NCBI GenBank assembly: GCA_003116875.1
Contig: BCKT01000001.1
Coordinates: forward strand, 1,049,486-1,113,485
DNA: 64,000 nucleotides
From: Takashimella koratensis
Taxonomy: Eukaryota; Basidiomycota; Tremellomycetes; Trichosporonales; Tetragoniomycetaceae
Direction of reading: 5' to 3'
Shown here one piece after another: positions 27,757-39,065 of this stretch. The notes below the pieces were generated by a model, which did no database searches, was not told the origin of the DNA, and was given only the letters and a program-made list of their open reading frames with translations. Position numbers and translations under genes: made by a program. Positions within the stretch are counted from its first letter, which is position 1, and each line of letters begins with the position of its first letter.

Positions 27757-28215
27757 AGGGGTGTAGATGAATCATGGTGGACTGGGTGGAGCTGGGGGAG
27801 GAGGGAGCCAGCGTGTCATGACCATGTGTGTGTAGGAGGTAGTGAGATGGTAAGTGGGAGGTTTGGGTACCTGCAGTCTTTTTCGTTCCAACTCGTGTCG
27901 TGTTTGATTGAATTCGCGCCCACTAGACTCTAATGCATGAGACTGAACTTGTACAGAATGGACCGGCTGCATGCTCGGAAACCGACACCCTCCTGACCAT
28001 GGTACTGATATCTGACTTGGGTAAACGTCACTTCCTCCTTTCCCCCTCTCTTTCTCCCATCCTTCTCTGCCTTAGTCCCTCTTCATTGACGAAGCCCTGT
28101 TATCGCGTGGACCCAGACGAATCTGCCCGTCGGCGCGAAGAGCCTTCGGATCGAACCCCACCAAATGAGCGGGAAACGAGAGACCGTTCAGCGCGAGCTG
28201 GTGGCTGTAGGTGTC

Positions 28216-28488
28216 CTAGCAGAGTCGCGCGAGCTCGTACGGATCCGGTGCAGCTCGAGCGCGTTGGAGCTGGGTTCGTTGATGGGTTTCGTGCTCTTCT
28301 GCTTCTGGTTGTGAAGATGCTGGACGTGCGAGAGAGGCTGATGGGTCAAGAATGAGCCGAGGCGAGAGATGTGGCGATGGCAGGCAGGGAAATGGGTCGG
28401 TGGTTGCAGACGGTAGCCGGTGGAAGAGGTTGATAGGTGAAGAATGGTGGATGTGGAGATGGGCGAGGGGTGAAATAGGCGAAGTAGG

Positions 28489-28565
<77 letters not shown>

Positions 28566-28960
28566 GAGGGAGTAGCAGGATGAGGGATTGACTTACCGCA
28601 GAACTACGACGTCCGCTGCTGTTGGGATCATCTATCGGATCCGTGCTACATTTATTAGCCTTATCTGCGGCTGACAGGTATGCACTCAGAAGGAAAAAAA
28701 AACTAACCAGCACTGAATTCTTGTCAGCATTAACACTAACGAGAGATGAGAACCTGTCAAGAAAGAAGAAAGCTGGAAGAGAGTGAAACGAACAGAGGCA
28801 CAGCATCCGCCGCGCAGGCGAAGCGGGCGAAAATGGGGCTGGCCATCGAGCGCCAAGGCCTTGAAGTTAACCGAGGGGTCGGATGAGGGCGATGATGAGG
28901 AAGGAGGAGGAGGAGATGAGAATGGGGATCGAAGGAGAGAGAGGAGGCGAGAGAAGGCCA
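28216..28960 (-). CDS. Possible small unrecognised gene with LRLRGG motif (tentative)
   Basis: On the minus strand, an ATG at 28960 opens MAFSRLLSLLRSPFSS, then a Pro/Ser stretch and DGQPHFRPLRLRGGCC. A second possible exon (DKANKCSTDPIDDPNSSGRR) ends at a good gtaagt donor near 28595, and the downstream CT repeat would lie in the intron before a last segment EEHETHQRTQLQRARAAPDP ending at 28216. Splice joins between the first and second pieces are not convincing, and no family is recognised. It may be a short mitochondrial or stress-related protein, a noncoding transcript, or chance. I list it because it lies in the only large gap between solid genes and has a methionine with a presequence-like N-terminus. 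Confidence 0.2.
28491..28560. repeat. GA dinucleotide microsatellite, 35 units
   Basis: The sequence is uninterrupted GA repeats for 70 bases, in the gene-poor region between GUT1 and MSL5. On the minus strand it is a CT tract that would sit in an intron of the tentative small gene. Confidence 0.98.
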
Positions 28961-29178
28961 TTGCGGTGTTGGTGGGCGCGAGGCGTGAGGAGGTGTGGTG
29001 GAGACGAATCGGAGAGAGGAGAGAGGAGAGAGGAGAGAGAAGAGGAGGAAGTGTGAAGAGGAAGACGGAAAGACGGGTTGAAGAGATAGGAGGAGGAGAT
29101 GTGTGATGAGGAAATTGATATTGGGGAGAGCTATGACGACGTTGTTGATGACCAAAGGAGGGTCGAGTGTGCACCACG

Positions 29179-29180
<2 letters not shown>

Positions 29181-29218
<38 letters not shown>
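29181..29218. repeat. CA dinucleotide microsatellite, 19 units
   Basis: The stretch is uninterrupted CA repeats for 38 bases between GUT1 and MSL5, flanked by non-coding sequence. Confidence 0.98.
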
Positions 29219-29219
<1 letters not shown>

Positions 29220-29857
29220 TTGGACAGGCTGCTTAAACGTCTTCCATTCGAATACATTGCATCTCCGCACGTCTGTACAAGTCTACCGATAAAGGTTTGC
29301 AGCAACGCTAGGCGATATCGACTGCTCGACCGACATGGTCAAGATTTGGAAAAGACAGAAACACGAGACACGAGAACAAGTGGAACGAGAGATGGTATAC
29401 CAGGAGACTTACAATCTGCGTTCCAACCTTGACAACTATCTTTAAAGTCCTCGCCACTTTCACTTTTCCAGACGAGCGCTAGGTGAGAGCACACGCGAAT
29501 ACATCAGCAACACAGATCAAACGGAAAAAACATCAGACGAGAAACTGAAATCATGGGATATAAGCAGATATCTTCGATTTTTTGGCTTATTCAGAGACAG
29601 ACGCCTTCGATATGTGTTAGGTCGGGTTGGGTTTGTTTTTGGGTGATTTGGAGTTTTGGGTTTTAGCAATTCTGAATTGGGTTTGCCTGTACATAAGGAG
29701 TCGATTCTGGGTGGGAAATTCTGCGCTCGATTCAGTCGCTGGCGTCAATACGTGCGCGCTCAGCATCTCTCTCTCGCTCGCGCTCCACGTCGTTGGGTTA
29801 TTCGGTCTTGTCATCCGCTTCCAGGGTTACGTCAAAACAAGCAAACGCCTAGATACA

Positions 29858-32073
29858 TCACGCCGGAAGAGGAGGTGGTTGTTGGCCCAGTTGAGCATAG
29901 TACCTGCGCCGTCATGTCAGCTTTGTTCCCGTGTGAAAAGATCACCCCAGCTGTAGCCTGGGAAGAGAGCGAGATGACTCACGCGGCATAAGCGTCTTGT
30001 CCGCCAGCGTACTGGTCTTGCTGCTGTCCGTAGGCCCCGTAGCCGTACGCCGAGCCATCTTGACCCTGCGGCTGCTGACCACCGTACCCGTCCTGACCCT
30101 GCCCCTGCTGCTGCCCACCGTACCCGCCGCCGTAACCACCCTGTCCACCTTGGTTGTAGCCACCGCCGCCCTGGTTGTAATTTCCCTGGCCGCCGTAGCC
30201 GCCACCACCGCCCTGGTTTTGATTGAAGTGACGCGCACCTAGAACCGGTATCAGCTTTGCCCAATCTTTCCAAAACGCCGTTCCCAAAACTCACCACTCC
30301 AGTTCTCCGGAAGGCGCCAAGGAGGGATCCGTTGGTCCTGCGCCGCCGCGGCCGGACCAGCTCCTGAGGCATCTGGGGCAGCACCACCCTCGCCGAGTTC
30401 CGCCATGAGCGCCGTGTACTCCGAGTCGAACTGAGTCTGCTTGTTCTGTGCCAAGCTCGGGTCACCACGACCACGGCAATCACGAGCCATGTGGCCAGCT
30501 AAAGACTGTCAGCAAAGTTCTTCGACACAAAATAGGAGATGAAGGACTAAAGAACACACTCACCTCCACCACACAAACGACAGATGACGTTGGCGTTGTA
30601 CTGGCGTTGCTGTGGGCAGTCCCACTTTCGGTGTCCCTTTTCACCACAGTTCTGGCACAGCTGGTTCTCATCGTCACGGAGTGTACCGTTCAACGACGCG
30701 AGCTCACGGAGCTGGTTACGCTTGTGGTCGTTTTGGCCCTCGGGCGTGGACGCAGCGGTCTCAATGACCCTGTTGATAAGCGCGACACATGATCGAACAA
30801 TCGCTTCGGATTCGCCAGTCACAACACAGTGCAACTCGTCCTCTTCGTCATTCGCAAACGCATCCGGTCGACCTTTACCGTCTTTCACCGATCCTTTACC
30901 ACGGATACTGATCTTGGCACCACTCTCGCGCTCCATGCGCTTGAGAGAATTACCACGCGGGCCGACGAGGAGGCCGAAGAAGTTGATCTCGGGGAACTCT
31001 TTGACCGGGATGTAGACCTTGTCCGTCGGGCGCTGGCCGCGACGGTGTTGCTGCGCATCAGCAGGAGGGCGGAAGGATGGGTCGTTCTTCATCGCTCGGT
31101 CAACAAGACGCATCCGTTCTTGCTCGAGCTTCTCGCGGTATCGCTGTTCCCTGGTGTTGGTACGGCGACCGTAGGCGTCGAACCTCGGCGGAGGCGATGG
31201 AGACCTGGACGATGTTAGCAAGAGTTGAACACAGCAAAGAGAGAAAGAAAAATCATCAAATGAAAACCAAAAACTCACCTCATGCCATCAGGGGGCACGA
31301 CATCGCCGACTCGCAACTTTCGGTTGATTTCCTCGAGACGAACATGGATCGCATAGTTGTCGAGATCGGTGGCGGACACTTTACCAGTGACTGATACTGG
31401 CATGCCAGCGACATCGACTCGGTCATTGGCGTCACCCCAACGAGACTTTCGCTTCCTCGGTCCCTCTGCATCGCACAAACAGTTAGCACGATGACCGATC
31501 GAGCACACTTTCACACGCAACTCACCTTCTGCTGGAGCGGCGTCCCTACCGCGGTCGGAGCCACGGTCAGCAGCACGGTCATCGTCCCAGCGACTGCTGC
31601 GTCCCCTGTCCCGGTCGTCGTGCCTGTCCCTTCCGCGATCATCTCGGCGCTCGTCTCGGCGATCATCACGATAATCGTCCCTCCGGCTGTATTCCTCACG
31701 CGGAGGCGGCCGAGAGTCGTACCGATCGTCGCGGCGATCAGAGCGCTCATCCTGGGGAGCACCGCGGTCTCGGTCAATACGGCCGTTGAAGAACTGAATG
31801 TCGCCAGGGGGTTTCGCATAGGATGGGGGACCAGAGGGAGGAGGTGGAGGAGGAGCCTCCTCGGGAAGGCCGAAGCGGCGAGTGTTGCCCAGGGGCACCT
31901 AGAGAAGGGTCAGCATCAGTTTTAGATCACAACGAAACAGGCAGAGGCAGAGAGAGAGGAGAAGGGAGATATGATTGCCTTCAGGATAGAGGAGTGTTCC
32001 AATGTGGTTTGTAAAAGAGGAGATGATTACTCACGTCGTTGGTCCCGGTTGTGCGAGTTGCAGGTCTCCACAT
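29858..32073 (-). CDS. MSL5: Branchpoint-bridging protein BBP (MSL5, splicing factor 1)
   Basis: BBP recognises the intron branch-site sequence in the earliest spliceosomal complex together with the U2AF-type factor. Seven exons give about 585 residues. It starts MWRPATRTTGTND (32036-32073), then VPLGNTRRFGLPEE, a proline patch and a long Arg/Asp-rich (RD/RDR) region (31530-31790). The helix-hairpin region is PRKRKSRWGDANDR. The KH-QUA2 RNA-binding domain contains KVYIPVKEFPEINFFGLLVG, PRGNSLKRMERESGAKISIR and the Qua2 helix. Two CCHC zinc knuckles follow: CQNCGEKGHRKWDC and CRLCGGAGHMARDC, the second joined across the intron at about 30505-30565. A Gly/Gln/Tyr-rich tail ends YAQLGQQPPPLPA; the final exon is reached through an intron of about 85 nt, ending at stop 29858. 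Divergent from SLU7. Confidence 0.95.
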
Positions 32074-32516
32074 GGCGGCGGATAGATGAGTTAGGAACAG
32101 AGATGAATTCGAAGTTCAAAGAGTATCGCAGGGTACCGGGTATCGATCTCTTGCGTTCAAACACAGATTGAAGGTGTTTTAAAGAGGATGGCGATGAGGA
32201 TGAGAGGATCAAGGGGATGAATGAGATGGAGACGGATGATGGTGGACGAGGAAGAGCAGACAATTGGCACGAGGAAAAAAGAAGTGTAGAAATGGGGCAG
32301 ACAGAGAGGTAAATTTGGTCCCGCTGGTAATCGTTGATTACTAATCCATTCCTGGCTTCCTAATCCCCTCGCTACACTTTAATAATACATCGAATGTGCC
32401 CGAAATTTTGGCCCAATCAGAGTGGCGAACTACTGCACCTAGAACCTCCCCTCCATCCATTCACTCCTTCGTCTCCATTCCACTGTCTTCATACACCCAA
32501 CCCATCGCCTCTCAAC
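32074..32516. promoter_or_regulatory. Bidirectional promoter of MSL5 and SLU7
   Basis: Some 443 bases separate the two splicing-factor start codons. A CCAAT pentamer lies at 32413-32417 (within CCCAATCAG) and two TAATCC motifs at 32342-32347 and 32361-32366. AT-rich stretches are found at 32325-32400. Roles are inferred from motif and position. Confidence 0.55.
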
Positions 32517-34624
32517 ATGCTTCGAGTCGAAACAGGTAAGTAAGAGTCTGTTTTCTGATGATCAAGCGAAGACATGTGCTGATACACCCCTCAGACGCAC
32601 TCCCCGGTGGAAGGCTGTCCAAGGAGCAGCTCAGGCAGCAAAAGGATCTCGACAATGCACGTAAAGCAGGTACCGCGCCTGCTGCCGTCGACGCCGAGGG
32701 TAATGCGATCAACCCGCACATTCCTAGTAAGTACCGACTACCCTGATCGATGATCTGTTTGTGCATCTGCATAATCTCCCACATGTTGAGAGCCTCTTGT
32801 TGGACAAACACTAACCCTCGGTATAGCTTACATCACCAAGGCGCCTTGGTATGCCGAGTCGGGATCGGGTCCATCGCTCAACCATCAGCGTATCCAGAAG
32901 AAAGAGGAGGTCGAGCCCCACCTCCGTCTCGAGCAGTGGTACGACCGAGGTGCTGCGGCCGGCCCTGCTGCGAAGAAGTATCGCAAGGGCGCGTGCGAGA
33001 ATTGTGGAGCGATGACACATAAGAAACAAGACTGTGTTGAACGACCTCGTAAACGTGGTGCCAAGTTCACCAACAAGGATATCCGAGCCGACGAGGTGAT
33101 TCAGTCCGTCGACCGAGACTACGACGCCAAGCGTGATCGATGGAACGGTTACGATCCCGCCTCGTATAAGACGATCGTGGATGAGTTTGAGGCAATGGAG
33201 GAAGCTCGGAAAAAGTACCGCGAGGAAGAGATTGATAAGCAGACGTCCACGGATATGGCGGCGGTGAAGAAGATTGCGAAAGCGAAGCAAGGTGATGAGG
33301 ATAACGAGTTCGGATCGAGCGACGAGGATGATGAAGATGAGGACAAGTATGCCGAAGCTGCGGATGCCGTCGGGCAAAAGTTGGATACAAAGACTCGAAT
33401 CACGGTTCGAAATTTGCGTATCAGAGAAGATACCGCAAAGTATTTGCTCAACCTCAACCCGGAGAGTGCATACTACGATCCCAAAACTCGTTCGATGCGA
33501 GATGCCCCAGAGACTGGTGTGGCAGAGGAAGATGTAAGTGGACACTGTTCTCTCCATCCCTTCTTTCCCCTGATTGAATTTGATCGATTTCCTCTTTTCC
33601 ACCTGCTTACACTTTGCTCTAGTTGAAATTCGCTGGTGACAACTTTCATCGATTCTCAGGCGAGGCTACCAACATGCAAAAACTGCAACTGTTCGCGTGG
33701 CAATCTGCGCAACGCGGACACGATGTCAACATGTACGCCAACCCGACTGCGGGCGAGCGACTTCATCGCGAGTTCCAGGAGAAGCGCGAAATCCTGAAGG
33801 ATACGAACAAGTCGTCGATCCTCGAGAGGTATGGTGGCGAAGAGCACCTCGAGCGACTCCCGCGCGAGCTTCTCGCGGGTCAAACAGAAGAATGTGAGTC
33901 GACTTCCGAAGTGGATAGCGTGGTGTAGAGGTGGTGAAGTGAGCTGACACGACTGCAGATGTCGAGTACTCGCGCACGGGCAAAGTCGTCAAGGGCCGAG
34001 AGCGAGCAAAGGCGAGATCAAAGTACGAGGAGGATGTGTATATCAACAACCACACTGCGATCTGGGGTTCATGGTACGATCGCGACACGAGGAAGTGGGG
34101 TTTCGCATGTTGCCACTCTATCAGTAAGTAATCAAGTCTCCAATCACTCCCATTGCTACTTCTCCTCGCTCTGAGCTTACTGACACACTTTAGTCTCGCA
34201 ATCATACTGTACCGGCGAAGCTGGGAAAGCCGCGACTCAAGCGTCCGGCGCGTCTGCCTTGCTCGCATCTTCCAGCCGACCCGAGGCTGAGAACGAGGAC
34301 GATGCCCGACAGCAGGACACTCGGTCCTTGGCAGAGCAACACCGTGACGGCTTGCGCAAGGACAAGGGCAAGGAGAAGGCATCGGCAAATGCAGTTTCAG
34401 GTGCTGGAGCAGGAGCAGACGGGGATGAAGTTGAGTTGGACCGTGCGAAATTGAAACGCGCATTGGATGACGAGAAGAAACGAAGGGGTATGGGAGAAGA
34501 CGAAGCTTGGGAGAATACGAAACGGTCAAAGACGACAGACGTGTCGCAGGAGGAACTCGAGGCGTACCGATTGTCCAAGAATGCCTTTGATGACCCGATG
34601 GCAAACTACCAGGACGATTCGTGA
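32517..34624 (+). CDS. SLU7: Pre-mRNA splicing factor SLU7
   Basis: Slu7 acts in the second catalytic step of splicing and helps choose the 3' splice site. Six exons give about 575 residues from a tiny first exon (MLRVET, 32517-32534). Conserved segments are [38 protein letters not shown], the CCHC zinc knuckle [20 protein letters not shown] (33000-33050), [28 protein letters not shown], an acidic block (33290-33360), [37 protein letters not shown], and [37 protein letters not shown]. The last exon (34192-34624) carries [10 protein letters not shown] and a charged, Lys-rich tail ending MANYQDDS. The order and content match the family well. It is convergent with UTP21. Confidence 0.96.
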
Positions 34625-34791
34625 GGAGTTCCGCCTCTGACGGCGATTGCTTGTCCTTATACCCAGTCAGATATATGTACAGGTGTATGTGTGCGTATGC
34701 ATGATGTACCAAAAGCTAGATGCTAGTTGGGTCTCGACGTATCGTCTTGTCCCATTTTCTCCTACCGTCCTCTCACCTTCAATACCCCACA

Positions 34792-37700
34792 TCAGACACT
34801 ACGTAGGAATCCCAGCGTGCCTAGTGAATACGAAATAAGTTCTCTCAACCTCGCTCCTTCTTTATCCTGCTCTCGCTTGACGTCCTGTAACCGCTCTCTC
34901 AATTCAGAGTTGGCGACCAGTACGTCCCCATGTACGGTGAGGAAGACTGTCATGAACGCTTGCACGGCCTCAAAGTCTCGATGAGAGCGGAGTCGGCCAG
35001 TCAGGGCGGCAAGGAAGGCGGAGAGGTGGTCAAGTGAGACGAGGGAGCGAATCTCGAGGTCCACTGCCGAGGGTGAGAGGGCTTTCATGTATTCGAAGAA
35101 AGCAGAGTCTTTGAGCGTGAAGAGATGTCAGCGTCAGTAACTACTCATGAGAGATGTAATGGGTTGGGCTTGGAGTGTTGAAGGGTAGAATGAGTAGTCG
35201 ATGAAGTCAAGGTAAAGAAAGTCAAAGAAGAGTGCCACTCACAGTCCCCATCCTCATCCTCTTTGGCCAGCCGACGAGTGAACTCGCTCTCAAGGAACGA
35301 TGAAGCTGGAGCTAGCCGCTGTGAGGCGACACCGCCATTACTCGCGTCCCCAGTCTGCGCGGCGGAGACGTCGAATCGCGTCTCGAGGCCTGCAACTGTC
35401 GGGAGGAAGAAGGGGGCTTTCTCAGGTGCCTTGGGCGGTTCCTTGGGCTTGTTCCGGGCCTACCGGGGGTAGGTGATCATATCAGCATTGTTCGAGGTTG
35501 AGTTAACAAGGTCTGTGAAAGTGTATGTGTGAAGCACGTCGAGGCTGAGCAAGACATGGTGGGAACGAGGGGTGAGACTCACCCTGATAGTGTCCAGGTT
35601 GAGGAGCGTCTGCCATCGTGAACGAGGCATGAGCGAGAGTGTGAGTAGACCCTCGGTGAGCTGTTCAGGCGTGGTGTAAATCTCAGTGTACTCTGGGGCA
35701 CCGACGGGCTCGAGACCTTCGAGTGCTGTAGCGGAGGTGAGTCAGCACTTGAATTTGACATTTATCTCCTAGGCCCAATGGTAGGAGGGGAGAAAGCGGA
35801 CAAAGAAAGAGGAAGGTCGACGGCCGAATATACTTACTCTCATCGTCGACGCCTTGGACAGAAGGGAGTGCAATCTCGGGCACATCTTCGTCCTCTGGGA
35901 TATGTTTAAGCGCGACATCGGAAAACTGCGCCTTGTTCGCCCTGTACCGACTCATCAGCACGAGTACGTCACGATTCCATGATAGACAATCGAACACGCT
36001 CCACCTCATTGATCACCTTGCCTTTGCTGAGCAAGGATGCGTAACTTACCACAGGTGCACGCCGAGACTGTCAACGTGAGAGGTCGCGAGGAAATCGCCC
36101 GTTGGAGAGAATGTCAAACTCGTCGCGATCGAGACAGTGCGGAAAGCGTCCACAAGTCGGCCGGTAGGGATATCGAATGTCCGAACTGTCGAGTCGAGCG
36201 ACGTCGTGATCAACCATCGCGAGTCGGGTGAGAATGCCTATAAACAGAACCGGAACGCGGAGAAGAATCATTGAAAAGTTTAAAACCAAGTCAGATATGA
36301 GTGATTTTCATGTGCTGGCAAATGGGAGGTCGAGAACAAAACTCACCGTGTCGAGGATGCGACCTTTGAAACCACGAAGCTCACGAACGACTCGACGCGT
36401 CTCGATATCGACAAGACGAACGACAAGGTCGTCGCATGTGACAGCGAGGAGACCGCTGTCTCTCTGCAGGTCGAGAGCGGTGATTGAGGATTCGAGCTGC
36501 TCCGTGTGTACAAGCTTGGTCGATGCAAAGTCGAAGAACTGCAAAGTGATGTGATCAGTCAAAGTCAATTTCTTCGCCTCAAGGGGAAATATCTTGGATC
36601 AAAGGGGAAAGTTATCACCTACGTAGAGCTTTCCCTCGAGGGTACCCGCAATAACCATCGTGTTGAGCGCGTCCGTAGCTAGACCCGTAATCGCCTTCAC
36701 ATCCTTCTTCACCTCTTTCCTCGCCTTCTTCCCCGCTGCGGTGGTCGCGATAATCTTCGGTTTCGAATCACCCAACACTTTCCCTTCCAGACTATACATC
36801 TTCCTCTCCTTCCCGGACTGCATATTCCACATTCTCACTTCACCAAGGGACGACCCAGCGAGTCCAAAGTTCCCACAGGCCGTGACGCAGACGGCTTGGG
36901 CAGCGCCGCCATCTTCAATGTCGAACACGTGGGAGCCGAGGCGTTTGTCCTGTACACGCCAGGTGCGAGCGCTAGGTGAATCAGAGTGAGAGGTGAGAAC
37001 GTCGTCCCAGTCCTTCGAACGGGTCGAGGACGACGACAACGAAGTAATGGGTGGGTATTTCAATCGGTCTACGGTGACTCCCAGACCGATCGCCTTCTTT
37101 ATCAATGAGCCTGGTGGGAGTGTCAGCTTTGTTAGGTCTTGTGGATGAAGTCTGTAACTTTGTGTGTCGTTGTACAGGAACTCACCTTGAGACAATTCAT
37201 GGCTGCGAGAGTCTCGGACGACACTGGTATACCGGAGCGACCTATCGCGACCAGCGGTAAGGATTTGTTTACCGTCGGTCCCGTAGTATCGGATACACGT
37301 AGGCGGCGCATGATGTCCTGTTCGGAACTTGAGTAGTCGAGGCGCGGCGGTCGGCTCGTCGAATAGCCATTGCTAGGGAAAGTCAGGACAGTGTACTTCA
37401 CAATATAACCGAAAAGGGCGCAGAAGGGCGCAGACGGTTTGAAAGCAATGGTCCAAACTCACCTTGACGCTGTTGTCTGGACTCGAGGAGAAAAGGAGAG
37501 GCTGACCCGATACCCATTCGAGCCCGGTAACACTTTGCTCGTGTGCCGTTCGGGTGATATGCAAAACCCGACCGCCCTTGTCCAAATCCCAAACGGCGAT
37601 AGAGCCCGCAGCTGAAGACGTAGCGAGGATTGTAGGTCCGTCTGTATCATGTCTCGCGTCAGCTACTTTCCTTCGCTACACCGATGGGAAGCTGAGAGAT

Positions 37701-38794
37701 GAACTGACCCATTCGGAAAGAGACACCGGTGATCGCCCCGTCGTCCATTTTCATCTGCATAACCAGCCCGCCGTCTCTGATATCCTGAACACGCACAGTC
37801 CCGTCACTGTAGCCGATCCCGACGACGTCGACCGCAGGAGACTGGACGAGGACCGTTACTGGCGATGCGTCTGCGGGCGTGGTGAATGTGTGGATGAGTA
37901 ATCTGGTGCGAGGTGTCAGCTTGTCCAAAAATGTGGACAGAAAGTGTGCCAGGGAAGGATAGGGAATAGAGAGCGCTGACTCACCCTGTTCGGATGTTCC
38001 ATATTTGAAGCTCCCCTTCTCGGCTCCCAACAAGGATCTTGTTCAAGTACGTCGCGGGGTGCATCATCGTTGTTGCCGTGAACGACTGGTGGAATGTGAT
38101 TGCATTTGCAAGTTCTGCGAGCGCGATTAGTATTGAAACCAGTCAGCTATCTGCCGATTCTCAGATCCTTTCCCGATCCCCAGGGATGCAAGATGACCCG
38201 ATCCCCAGGGATGCAAGATGAGCAACACTTACCTCCAGATTCTTTGTCCCAGACGAACAGACCCGATCCATCGAGTTTAAGTGCCAACACCTGATCTCCA
38301 AACACCATAATCTCACCAACAACCTCCCCTCCTTCACTTTCATAGCTCAACGTCTCTTTCCCTCGGATATACTTGACGACCCTTGGTCCAGCAGCCGCGA
38401 ACACCTCTGTCCCCGTCTGCGCGAGGCTAGTGATCTCTGCGCCTGCGTTGGGGCTGGCGAAAAGGAGCGTCATCCGGTCCGCGTCCCACATGAGCCAACT
38501 TCGTCCGACGGAAGTGACGATTTGGACAGTGGGCTTGGCGAGCGCACCCTTGGGAGTGTGAACGAAGAGTGAGAAAGGGACACCGTTGGAGACGTAGCCC
38601 AATGCGCGGAAGGGCGCGAACAGGCGGCTCTGAGGGAGTGAGGAAGGGGCAGAAGCGGCGGAGGGGGCGGAGGGGGCGGAAGTGCTGGGTCCCGCGAGAG
38701 AGGCGGAGTGGGTTGAGGAAGAGGAACCAGGTTGGGCAGACGAGGTGCCCTCGGTCGCCCGGCTGCTCTTGGACCGCTTCGACGGGCGCGCCAT
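34792..38794 (-). CDS. UTP21: UTP21, U3 snoRNP (SSU processome) WD40 protein
   Basis: Utp21 (human WDR36) is part of the UtpB complex of the small-subunit processome in the nucleolus, needed for 18S rRNA processing. About eleven exons give roughly 1,000 residues. From MARPSKRSKSSRATEG, the first 50 residues are Ser/Lys-rich, then the family start RLFAPFRALGYVSNGVPF. Two WD40 propellers follow, with clear blades such as LQIWNIRTG, WVSGQPLLFSSSPDNSVK, LLKFRTGHHAPPTCIRYYG, ILTAGRDRSLRYTSVVRD (where STxVRDSRSHELSQG is a family hallmark), and LRGFKGRILD with SRWLITTSLDSTVRTFDIP. The C-terminal Utp21-specific domain carries YTTPEQLTEGLLTLSLMPRSRWQ and LAFLAALTGRLRS-like helices to the end LGFLRSV at 34792. 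Introns range from 50 to 150 nt; one near 38116-38232 contains a perfect 25-base tandem duplication. The start at 38794 is chosen because upstream residues to 38947 are unlike the family. Confidence 0.94.
38172..38221. repeat. Perfect 25-bp tandem duplication in a UTP21 intron
   Basis: Two identical adjacent 25-base units occupy 38172-38196 and 38197-38221. They start CCCGATCCCCAGG and end AAGATGA. The repeat lies in the intron whose donor is at 38227-38232 on the minus strand, so it does not alter the coding sequence. Identity of copies suggests a recent event. Confidence 0.95.
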
Positions 38795-39065
38795 GCTGGG
38801 TAAAGTAGACAAACGATTGAGGTTTGAGAGGTGCAGAGTAGAGAAGAGCTGGATACACCGTCTAGACCGGTTTAAAGATTTTTTCAGATGGTGTGGCGGA
38901 GTTTGATGCATCTCCGTGTGTTCAATATTCTGGTGCCTGAATTTCAACGTCCGGCTATGAGCATGGTTGTGTCAATCTTACTCTGATTTCCTCCTCTCAC
39001 CATCTCACCTCATCCCTCATCACTCCTCTCTCACAGCTCACGTCTCACGTCTCCCCTTCACGCCC
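38795..39065. promoter_or_regulatory. Shared promoter UTP21 / BRCT-like gene
   Basis: The 271 bases between divergent starts are C/T-rich toward the plus-strand gene (38970-39060). No distinctive regulatory motif was recognised. Confidence 0.35.

Larger units (their letters stand above)
27757..29857. other. 2.1 kb gene-poor, simple-repeat-rich region
   Basis: Between GUT1 and MSL5 no recognised gene is found. It contains a 70-base GA repeat (28491-28560), a 38-base CA repeat (29181-29218) and purine-rich stretches (28880-29100). Frames here are mostly translated repeats. One minus-strand candidate at 28216-28960 is listed separately with low confidence. The right end (29600-29857) is downstream of MSL5. 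Confidence 0.5.

Noticed and set aside
28100..28180. B-box-like tRNA signal (GGTTCGATCCG) on the minus strand
   Set aside because: No T-arm stem, anticodon arm or acceptor pairing could be built around it.
32811..34712. Long antisense open frames (263 and 328 residues) opposite SLU7
   Set aside because: They mirror the strongly biased coding strand of SLU7, have no splice signals of their own and no family resemblance.
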